DNA of 64,000 bases. Origin: Ianthella basta (taxonomy: Eukaryota; Porifera; Demospongiae; Verongiida; Ianthellidae). The stretch is from the NCBI GenBank assembly GCA_964019415.1, contig OZ025874.1:3974696-4038695 (forward strand), given 5' to 3'. Under the pieces are notes generated by a model that saw nothing but the letters and a program-made list of their open reading frames with translations, made no database searches and was not told the origin of the DNA. The first letter of the stretch is position 1; each line of letters opens with the position of its first letter. Position numbers and translations under genes: made by a program. Below are positions 12,343-23,357 of this stretch, piece after piece.

Positions 12343-12349
12343 CTTATAC
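12343..12349 (-). promoter_or_regulatory. TATA-like box of subtilase A
   Basis: The - strand reads TATAAG within AGTATAAGAAGG, about 115 bp upstream of the ATG. It is conserved at B (35510-35515) and C (45848-45853). In D it is extended to TATATAAG (59632-59639). The position fits a core promoter with a short 5' UTR; there is no direct evidence for the start site. Confidence 0.4.
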
Positions 12350-12578
12350 TTGTCAGTTTGTTGCAGAATCATACGCTTTTGCCATATTTGGTTGTCAGAT
12401 AACGTCTGCGGATGCTGTCACAAAGTCAGTGAAGAAGTGACTTAAGAATGTTAAAACCTATTGCACTAGTGGTGGCTTCCTCAGATTGCGTTTCAGTAAG
12501 TTTTAGGTCATGACTCCAATAAGCTGTAGGATTTCTTTACTACCATAGCTGTAAACACTTTCATTGGCTTGAAGGTGG

Positions 12579-12830
12579 TCATTTTGATGATTGAGTGTCT
12601 TGTGCCCACTGATTGCTAATGTGTTGTAGCCCTAGGTATGCCACATACCTCTGGGTTGCTTGGTACATGGTACATAATCTAGCTGTGTTACTGGTGATGT
12701 TCAGTGTGGGGTTCTGTGAGGTAGTTGGGTGCATGTGAGCATGGCTTGTTCCACCATTTGTAGCGCCACTATTTAGTGTCAGGAGCAATACTCTGGTACT
12801 GCTTAGTACAGGTTGCCAAGTGTCTCTCAT
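12579..12830 (-). CDS. Small ORF upstream of subtilase A, unknown (83 aa)
   Basis: An ATG-started ORF (MRDTWQPVLSSTRV...) on the same strand as subtilase A, about 350 bp upstream of its start. The reading frame stays open at B (about 35718-35987), C (about 46084-46335) and D (about 59870-60121) with scattered substitutions. I recognise no domain and see no signal peptide. The whole flank is equally well conserved, so an open frame is weak evidence. It may be untranslated promoter-proximal DNA. Confidence 0.2.
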   Translation of the reverse strand: MRDTWQPVLSSTRVLLLTLNSGATNGGTSHAHMHPTTSQNPTLNITSNTARLCTMYQATQRYVAYLGLQHISNQWAQDTQSSK

Positions 12831-14199
12831 TTTGTACACTGAGGCTGATCTATGTCAGAGCCTATAAGTAAACAGTGGTGTAGACAAAGTGCTGGCGCCC
12901 AAAAGAGATGGCTCAATTAGCTGTGAGGTGTACAAGAAATCTATAAATTGGGTACCTGGGCAACAGTTTAGTGAGAGGAAGTGCAGCATTGGCACATCCT
13001 GCTCTGTTCTAGAGTGTCCCCTTCTATCTGCTCAGTGTCATTTCTCGCCCAGCACTTGTTCATTATGCCCATACTGTGCAGTTTACTGCTGTATTGCACA
13101 GTGCTTTAACATTCATCTCAACAGCTTTAACAGTAACCTGGACATTATTGTGTATACAGACTCTTCAATAGTATACGGCGCTAACATTTCAATAGTCCTG
13201 TTGTAACATTCATTCGCTTCTCGTTCAAACTCACAGAGGCATCAGCCTAAATATTATTACTCTGCCAACACGCAACTGTTATACAAATATAGAGTGTATG
13301 TGTAGCAGTTCTAAACTACATAATATAGGTACTCTAGTGGTGAATCATTAGTAAGCAACAGTGGTGGGCTAGCACCTGATACTTCATGGGTATCGAGTTA
13401 CACACACTTCATAGATAGCTACTTAGAGATACAGTGTAACCTATAGTGTTACCTATAGTGTTACACAGGACATGGTATTCATAGCCACCATGGTAGCCAT
13501 GGTAGCCATTCTACACTGTTGCTACGCACTGTTGCTGCTATCTATTGATGCTGAATGGCTTCATGTGATTGACGTCTTAATCCGTAGCAGCAGGTCTTTG
13601 ATGTACATGACATATGACATGATATATGACATATTTAGCTACTTAGAGATATAATGTAACCTATAGTGTTACACAGGACATGTAGCCATTCTACACTGTT
13701 GCTACAGTAGCTATTGCTGCTGAATGGCTTCATGTGATTGACGTCATAATCAGTAGCAGCAGGTTTTGATGTGACCTTTACTGTTTTATGACCATAGTTA
13801 TGCTTAATAATGCTCTTGGCATTACCAGAGTGGTGCACTTCAAATTGAACAATTTAATGCCACAGCATTGTCCATCTACACCAATGCCCTTATCCATGCC
13901 CAGATTGCTTCAACTTGCTGCACAACTTGATTGGCAACTTAATTACAGTACATTTTATGTGAAACTTGCCAGTACGTTGCCTATTTCCTGTTTGACTTGC
14001 CTATTGCTGCCTGACATTGTTTCTTTCCCTTTCATGATTAACCTCTTGCCTCCATGTCTTCTTATGCACCCTCTTCACAGGTGTGTTGTAACAGTTGATC
14101 AATAGCTCCAGTATCTGTCTCTCTATGTGTTTGATTGCCTCAATCCTGTCACTAGCTTCAGTGCTCTCCTTACATCTCATTTCTAACCCTGTCTAACGG

Positions 14200-14330
14200 T
14201 AGTCAGGCGTCGCGTGACCCCTCCTCGCGGAAAGGTCAGGTTAAGTCTAATACATTGACTTGTGCAGCACGTCATAATGGTTGTGTGCCAAATCAGATTC
14301 CGCGAGGAGGGGTCACATGACGCCTGACTA
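14200..14330. mobile_element. 131-bp MITE with 9-bp target duplication
   Basis: The ends are 33-bp inverted repeats with two mismatches (TAGTCAGGCGTC...CTCGCGGAA). They are flanked by the 9-bp direct repeat GTCTAACGG (14191-14199 and 14331-14339). Spacers B and C carry the empty site. The 9-bp duplication suggests a Mutator-like family; an 8-bp reading would suggest hAT. It has no coding capacity. Confidence 0.85.
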
Positions 14331-15059
14331 GTCTAACGGATCACTCCTTTCACTCTCCTGAAGTTCTTCTTGCTAAAGCTTCCCATCTGTTGTAGTGTTG
14401 TCTCTGTAATTTGCATTTTGTATTGTGGGCGGCACCATACTGTAACATTGTACATTTTCAGTTACAGTCTATTGCTTCTTTTAGCTCTATCCTATCCAGT
14501 GCACCTTTCTTCATTGCTCCAACTACCTCTGTCCTCCTGCTCCAATCCTTGCTCACTTTCCTTAACACAGCTTGCACTTACACTCAGTATTGTATATGGG
14601 TGCTGTAGCTTCTGCACTATTCTCCAGTATCACATTTATCAATCATTTTACCAACCAGCATCTCGGTTGTCTTTCCCTTCTACATTAAGTTTTCATGCCC
14701 ACTGCCTTCTTTCACTTCTCCATGCTCACTCCATATCTTCACTTCTATCCATTAGCACTACCACGTACATAACAATATTGTATGTTGAATGCCAAACATG
14801 GCTTGAAGCCATACTAACTATAAGTCCAATGAAAATGAAAGTGTTGTTGTATAGAATCCTGTTACAGGATGGAGGTAGTAGCCTTCCTGCATGCTACCAT
14901 GGATGCCCATACATGGTAAATAGCAGGTCTTTGATCCACACTTACAACCAGTTGATGGAGACATAAAAATGCATGGGAATCAGTAAACCTCAACAGGAAG
15001 GGAAGTCAAGGATGCAGGCTGGTCACACCAGATAACCGGCCTTACAACATGTGATGCAA

Positions 15060-15800
15060 CATGAAAAATCCTTTGAAAAGCCTTACAACATGTGCTGTGC
15101 TATAGTTACTGCAGGGACTATTGGATGGCTTTGTGTACATGTGCATAATCTCTTGGCAACATGTGACACACAACATTTCATCTGTCACCTTTAGTGTATA
15201 GCTGTCCTATTCCAAGCAGTCCTGGGGTGCTGCTCTTGAATCTTGGGACTAGCGGAGTTACACTTGATAGAACAAGCCTCTTCCACATGCACCCCACTGC
15301 CTCACAGAACCCCTCACTGAACACCACCAGTAGCACAGCCAGATGATACATATGGTTGTTAGCAGGGAAGTAAGATACAGAACATGTGTGAGAAGAAGAG
15401 TGACATTTACATTTGAAAGTGAACCAGTGACATCATTGCATATTCTTCCTTAACTCCCTGTTCACACTGGAGCATTTGAAGTGTGCCTCTCATGATGTAG
15501 GTGTGGGTTGTAGGTCAGACGTAGTCTTTTGTTAACTGCTTCCTTCCCTTCCCCATGTGCCTATCTGACCCTAAGTTTTCCTGTGTGAGTAATAAGTGAT
15601 TGTGTTGATTCTTTATGGGGTACTACTTTTTGTCATGATAATAAAAAGTATGCTACAAAAATGCTTTGAAACGTCTTACAACACGTGCTGTGCTAGCTAT
15701 AGTTACTGCAGAGACTATTGGATGGCTTTGTGTACATGTGCATGATCTCTTGGCAACATGTGACACACAACATTTCATTCTGTCACCTTTAGTGCATAGC
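15060..15800. repeat. Direct repeat within spacer A
   Basis: A segment of about 140 bp (from GAAAAGCCTTACAACATG to the TGTCACCTTTAGTG part) occurs at about 15070-15205 and again at about 15665-15800. Spacers B and C have one copy (about 39600-39740 and 53515-53640). A local duplication in A, or a block junction, is likely. Confidence 0.7.
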
Positions 15801-16318
15801 TGTTCTATTAATTAGTGATTGCGTTAATTCTTTATGGAGTATTTAGTTAAGGTTTGCTGTCATGACAACCAATTCATTAATGGGGTATTGATTTTACCAA
15901 ATCTAGTCACATCCTACTGTGATTTGATGCATCTATGGATACAGTGATGCTTAAGGTATGGCATGGTTTCATGATTTAGCCCTTGCTAGTAGGCTACTTC
16001 AAAGCACTTCCTTCCACGTGTGCATTTTATCTGCATATCTGCACTCATGATTGGGTCATAATAGTGACCTGATTGGTGCAATGTAGTTTATCTGAAATAC
16101 TGAAATGGCTGCTGTGATGACTATGTAGATGACCTTTGTAGGTAAGTTTATGATAATTAACTATTGCAGCATCGTTGTTGTCCTGACAACTTAGTTAATT
16201 GAATGCTAATGGTTTACCACACTCAGTCATACAATAGTGTACTCTTCATGTTTGCCTTATAGCAGATATCCCTGTGTGGTTGCTGCTGATTAGCTGCTTC
16301 AAAGCTCTTTCTTTACTC

Positions 16319-19300
16319 ATGCTGGTCTGTGAGGAGAGAGGTGATGTGAAGCCAACACTGGCCAGACAGATACTAGCAGCCCTACTCCCCCACCTCTGCA
16401 AACAGCAGGTACTTGTACTGTGTATGGGTAGGGTACACCTTGGGGAGTGTCCTTAATACCAACATGGTCAACAAGTCACCAAAGGTTGATATAGCAAGCT
16501 GCATGTAGTTATGCACCAATGTGAATGTACTGTGGGTCACAGCATGTGCATGACATTAGCATACCATCAGTACATGCACTGTATTGAGGTGTATACTTCT
16601 AGCAGTTTGATCATGTAATGTAAATTCAGAGTGCCTGTTTTGCCTCTTCATCTCTTGTACCAACAGTTGAACCTGGACACAGTAGAGGCTGTCCATTCAC
16701 TCCACGAGCTCCTAATGGCAGTAGGAGCGGAGTTACCTGAGATTCAACCACTTTTCACCTCACTAGCATCTGTCAAAGTGCTGGTAAGCTATCTTCCCTT
16801 TGTACCATAGCAGAGGTAGTCTTACATTGGATGCTAGCACACATGTGACTTCTTCTGTATCCATACATAGAATAACATGTATAGCATGTATGTATATATT
16901 TCTTTCATGATTTCTATGATCCTAATATTTGTTAAGAGCATTTGTATGTTGTATATGCATAGTAGTTCTGTTGTGTCTTGTTAGTGAAGTTATCATGGAG
17001 GGCAATTTGTTTGTTCTCTTGATCTCTGCAGTCCTCTCTGCAAGACCTGTGGCGATGGGCTGCAGGCCTGTCGGCCATTTTGAGAATGGTGGCAGTAGTG
17101 GCAAATGATGAATGCCTAAAACTTCACGTACAGGAAGTTACATGGACTCCTCCCACGCTTGATATGAAGGAAATTACCCTGAAGATCCAAGCACTGCAGT
17201 CAGCTGATCAGAATGTGGTAAGCAGAAAGATGGACTTCAACATACTGTACATATGGAAGGGTGTTGAAGTGTGTGTGTGTGTGTGTGTGTGTGGTACTCT
17301 GTCTCCATTTTCTCTGTGTGTGTACATAATTAAGTAATCTAAATGGATTTAATTGATATCTTGCACATTCTGGGATTACGTATGTAAGCCGTTCAGTCTC
17401 TAATCACTGTTCCTCAAATAGTCTGCTGCCAAAAAAGGTGAATATGCATACACTTTGTTGCTAAGACACCGCAGTTTGCATCCTGAAGCCAATCAATCTC
17501 CCATTTGATGTAATAGATGTTTGACAAGACCCTTGCCCCCTATACAGTTGGGATTCACTCGTCTAACTTGAGTTGGAAGTCTCTCATATGGCTTGTTCAT
17601 TAACCAGTATGCATGTGGCGCTAATGGCCACGCACGTGTACCTCGTAAGAGTATAATTGTGAAATGCGTTTGTATGTATTCTTGCTAGACTCAGTGTTCC
17701 TTTGGTATAATGACGGTAATTCGAGTGACCGCAGCATGAGAATGCAAAAAGCATACTCACCCGGGATTGGTTTGCTGGTCATGTACAATGCTATTTACAA
17801 TTATTAAAGTGGGTATTTACGTACATGGTATAGTTCTTGTGTATGGAGGTGTGAGCAATTGCAGCTTTTGGTGTTGTGACTAGTTCAGGGTTGGTGGATA
17901 ATGGTGTTAAACTGTCATGTACATAGTACATACAAGCATCCACTTTCTGCAGGTGTTTGTTCACTATTTATTTCAAGCGATTCACTTGGTTGCTGTGACA
18001 CTGATGTCAGCTGTGTCCACACCTGGTCACCGTGACAATGGCATCCACCTCCTCTCATTTGTACTCAATGACTTGGTCTTGCTCATGGACTACTTTACAG
18101 GGGAAAGTGAGTTGAACGGATTGCAAGCAGACACTTAATGTGGAATGATACTTACGACCTTTGGATGGCCAAGGTCACCAGTGATGTCACGTCCTGATTA
18201 GCAATTCAAACGTTTTTCCAGTCACTGGCTTCATAAGGTATACCATGCACTTGTATGGCTGCTGAAGCCCATATGGAGCTAAGCATGGCTTTGAATTGAA
18301 TTGCTGATCAGGATATGACATTGCCGGTGAGCTCAATCATCTAAAGACAGATCACTCTACCTGTTTGGCAGTGTATGCTCTGGTGTGCCTGTGAGGTTGT
18401 TCATGGGCTGTCTGCTGTCCATGTCCATGCTCTCCTAGTACTGTAACAGTTTTTCCCCTACCCTTACCTTGTTACCACACACTGTGCAGTGCACAGTGTG
18501 CATCATAGTATGTAGAAGGCTATGACGAGCCAAGTATAGTATATGAAGGATAGTCATGCCATCCTATTACAGTGTATGTGGTACATGCTATGGAAGCAAT
18601 GTACAGTACGTACGTACGCTTGATAGCACTGATCACTGTTGGCATACATAAGCTGTTTGGCCACACCACTTAAGCTTGTGCTGGTATCACCACAAGCTCA
18701 CAGCTGTGTGTGCAATGCTCACTTGATGTAGCCTAGCCACAAACTAGCCGTCTCAATAATATGTACATTATCCTATCTCTGATTGGACAGTGGTACCACA
18801 GTACTGTTAGGACCTCTGTACTGATCAATCTACGTGCAGTGTAGTGGTAGTTGTTCAGTGCTATTCTATTCAGTGGGGGCAACTGCTGTTGGACTAAAGT
18901 ACCCATTTGTTCTGTACTTGTCTCCTTTCTTGTCCTGTAGGCCTGTACCCCTCCCTCGCAAAGGCTGGCATGTCTCTTGTCTCTGAGCTTGAAGAGCTCA
19001 TTCCACTGTTTCAGTGTCTTTCCACCTCATGGCCCCTACTCCCCATTCACTTCTTCAAACTCATTGCCAGTCTGAAGAGCAGCAAAGTGGTGGAGCTGGT
19101 CACATCGTCCAGTGGAGATAGAGACACGGCCAATCAGGAGCTTGTTGTCATGGTAACAAGAATGCTTCAAATTGAGCACTTGGTAAGTGTATGCTATTCT
19201 TGCTCTGTTAAGTAGAATAATGAGATTGAAAGAGACATTTGTTTCAGATTTCAGATCCCGTTGCACTGGAGGGAGTGCTTGATTTGGAGATTGTTCTGAA

Positions 19301-21774
19301 TTGTCCTGGGGAATCCCCTGTGTGTGAACTATCCAGCCAAATGCTCACAAGCATCCCATTGTGTCACCTAGTGATGAAGAAAATGGCTGATCTGAATTGG
19401 CAGGCACTCACTCACTCCCACAAGAAGCAAGTCCTGGAGCTGTTGAATGTCCATCACAGTGACAAGGAGGTAGCCAACCAAATGGCTCACTTTGTTGTGC
19501 AAAAGTACTTGAATGAGAACACTCCCAGTGCTTTGGTTAGAATGGCACTTGGTGTGATATCGCTTCTTGTGCAAGGAAAAGCAGTTCTAGACCAACAGCT
19601 GGCAGAAGACCTTCGCCTGTTCCTTGAGAGGCTACATCTGACAAGGTCCAAGTTGTATGAGAAGTGTAGCTGTGTTCCCGATGGACCAACCAAAGTTGAG
19701 TCCACATTGCTGGATCCCTTGGGAGTGCAGACTGGTGGAACTGGAGATGAAGTCTCGCTGGATTGGCTCATTGCCATGGCCCGTCAGTTGTGCCAGAATG
19801 GTGGGGGGAAGCCGGGGGATGCCCCCAATGTAGTGAGACTGCTGTTAGTCCTCGACGAGGATTCGTTAAATAGCATTCTTTCATCTCCCGATGTGAATCT
19901 GCTGGTATTGGAGCACTGTATCAAGTTTGTTGTGGAAACAGCACGAGCTCCTCCCCCTCAAAGAGTGGGACAGTTCTTTGAAGTAAGTATTCAAGTGCAC
20001 GTTGTGTTTCTACAAAGACAAGGACCTCATTTTTATCTTGTTTCTGTAGCTGTTTGCATTGTAATGCCATGTGAGCATTTTGACTTCCTTCGATATTCAC
20101 TACAATGGGGGGGGGGGGGGGGGGCTTCATCCTTTGCAATGTTAGTTAAGAGGGTAGTTTCTTTCAGGAAGATTCTGAAAATGCTGCTTCCAAACTGTAT
20201 CTTAATAATGTTCATAGGTGCTTGTTTTATACTCTGTGTCCAAGCTGCAGAGCTGGACAGTAATTTGACGTACTGTACAATGTACTGTATGAAGTAAAAC
20301 AAAGTGTAATCTCTAATGTCTTGGTGCTTCTGTGTAGGTTCCCTCCACCCGCCTGCTGCTTCTCCCTTTCATCGTGTGCTAGTTCTAGCTGGTGCATTGA
20401 GGAAGGTGTTCTTTGAGAGGCTGGCCTCTTGGTGCAGTGATCGGGCTGACAAGAAAGATGACGAGCGAGGGCTGCGGTCCACTGTGTCCTGTGAGATTCT
20501 AGCATCTTGTGCTCTATGGTTCCTGGCAGCACCTCCTACCTTCCCGGCACTCAGTTCAGAGGAGAGAAAGACTCTGGTCTTGTTTGGGAGCACGTTTCTC
20601 AAGGTGGGTGTTTATGTAGCCTTACGTACAGTACATGTTGCTGAGGTGAATTCATGGAGTTAGTGTATTAAGTATAGGGATGGTGTTTGTGTGTGACTAG
20701 TGTAGTGAGTGTGTTGTTGAGTGGACTGTGAAGTGAGTGTGGTTCTCCCCACTTCCGTAGGATGTATCTGGTAGTGTGAGCCCTCCACATCATCCACACC
20801 TGGCACTGATGCTGAAGTACCTTGGAAAGGTGCACATGTAGTTGAGTATGTATGAGTATATATTGTATGAGTATTATATGAGTATGTACGTATGAGTATG
20901 TTTGAGTTGTAGCATGTGTGTGGTGTGTGTGTCATGTATGCACATCTAGCTGTTTTAGCTGCACAGCTTCTTTGCATTATGCTATATGCCTTGACACCTT
21001 TCCATCCTAATAGATACTTGAGGACACTTTTGTCATCTCTTCCCTGGATGAAGGTGACCTCCTAATGTGGTCTATTCAGACAATTGAAGGGGTTTATAGC
21101 ACTGTAGAGTCATCACTACAAGAAGGAGTGCAGCTTCCAGAGGTGCTGCCTGCAAGCCTTACACAGGGGATAGTCACAGGTGATAGTGACAGCTCAACTG
21201 AACACAGCAAGAGCATGGGCGCTGCAGGGAAGGCTGCCTCGCTCTTGGAGGCCATGCATTCTGGCCTGTTGTCTCCCAGTGAAGGCACTCCTCCGACAAC
21301 ACTTCCTGAAGATTGCTTCAGCTACCTGCATCGTGTGGCTGTGGGAGTGTGTCGCCTGCCCCTCACCTACCCGTACTGTGTGGTGGCACCCGAGGCCTAC
21401 CGACTGGGTTGGGATAGCCCAGGAAGTGGTTTCATCCCAGATCACATTTTGGTGGAGCGGGATGTGCTTGTACAGATCAACAGACAGGTGTGGCCATAGG
21501 TAGTTAATATACGTACAATGCATTGATGATCTGGTATGATGGTTTGTCAGATTGCATGGATAGTGTAACGATCAGTTGTCAATTTAAGAGTAGCTTACTG
21601 TAGGTCCTACAGTGTGTACCTGTGAATATAGTGACCTACTGTAGTACCTACAGTACCTCTATATGGCATTTACATACATACTGGTACTTTCAGTTGTTTT
21701 CTTAATGGTTTTACTGAGTATTAAATCTTTTAAAGCTCTTCTAAAGCTTTAAATCACTCTCTATAATTCTGTGA

Positions 21775-21863
<89 letters not shown>

Positions 21864-22120
21864 TTGCCACTCTAGGGTGGCTGACCCGACAGCAGTTTGA
21901 GGAGTGCTGGATGCACTACCTGCGTGTCCTCAACCACGTGCAGCTCCCGCAAGAAGACAGCTCCCCTGAGGCTATTGAGTCAACGCTTGTGCTGAGCAGC
22001 TGCATCAGGGGCATGATGTCACTCATTGTCATGGCAACACTGACACCAGAGTGTGGAAATCCCCTTCACAGCACACACCTTCACACCCACAGACACAAAG
22101 ATATTACTTTTGTCGGAAGC

Positions 22121-22195
<75 letters not shown>

Positions 22196-23273
22196 TGTGC
22201 GTGTGTCTGTGTGTGCATTCATGTATGTGCATTCTTACATGTTTCAATGTGGTACTTACATACATACAACACACACATGTAATGTCCCACTGCTGCAGGC
22301 TGGGGCGGAAGTTGTCCTACCTGATGAAGGTTCTAGAAGACTCTCAGAGTGCTGTGAGCTCTCTTGTGGAGACCTCCATCTCCCCAGCCTCAGGGTTGTA
22401 CGACAGGAGCTTGGAGAGGCTGTGCAGTGCTTTGCAGCCTGGTCCTGGACAGGTACGTAGGCTGTTTGTCACTTGCTAGATGGAGGGAGGTGTTAGAGGA
22501 TTGAAGATGTGTGTTCAGATGTTGCGAGGTGCCCAATGTACTCACTTGTGATGCGAGGTGCTGTTAAGTGTTAGCAGTACAGTGTACTGTAGAGGCATTG
22601 CTGAACATTGTGGCAGAGTAGGGAAAATGTTGTATGCCAAGTGTAGTTTATGAATTGCTGTGCTGTGGCATAAGTATATTATTATTACATAATGTAGGAT
22701 ATGATGCCACCGCCATCACATTACAAATTGTAAGATGCAGTAACTCAGTAAATGGATTTGTTTCCTTTCTGCCAGTGTCTTTGTCTATCTGATTCTTTGC
22801 TGTGTTTACTCATCATCCCCTCACGCTACCTCCCCTCGCCCCACCCTCCTCCCACCCTCCCCCACCCTCCCCTTCACTCTTACCCACACAGCTGGCCCTT
22901 GTCTCCCTGTGGCCTGTGATGCTGATAGAGAATGTTGCCCCCAACACTGGCCTCAGTGGAAGCCAGCCCGACGTGGACCCTCGTTCCAGTACCATGTTCC
23001 TCGTGGAGCAGTTCACCACATGGCTCTCCTCCACTACCTCACTCCCAACCATGTTACAAGCAGAGGTGCTGCAAGCCGTGAGTCTTGCAAAGTGCAATCA
23101 TGTGATCTATTACTGTATCACTAACAGTCAGTAGCCATACCACTAAGTGTCACAGTTTGAGTGCACAACAAGACAAGCATCTCTGAACTCAAACAGTGCT
23201 GAGTTGTGGTAGCAGTTGGAGTTTCTTTGTGCCAATTATTAGGGGGGGGGGGGGTTATGTGATTGCTTCAGTC

Positions 23274-23357
<84 letters not shown>

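Larger units (their letters stand above)
12840..16323. other. Spacer A, no gene; ends at HTT duplication breakpoint
   Basis: Intergenic DNA related in blocks to spacers B, C and D. 12840-13300 is the subtilase 5' flank. 13480-13790 holds two degenerate units of the minisatellite without its hairpin. 13790-14990 matches 38105-39220 and 52030-53140. 15050-15790 matches 39590-39740, and 15790-16323 matches about 63180-63900. The MITE at 14200-14330 and a direct repeat are listed separately. The spacer stops at 16323, where HTT sequence begins. Confidence 0.75.

Noticed and set aside
12889..13206. 105-aa Cys-rich ORF, also at 36046-36363 and 46394-46711
   Set aside because: No ATG start (GTG only), truncated in copy D, and no more conserved than the flank around it.
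14370..14966. 198-aa hydrophobic ORF in spacer A
   Set aside because: It begins at a TTG, and the homologous stretches in spacers B and C are split into different frames, so it is not conserved as a protein.
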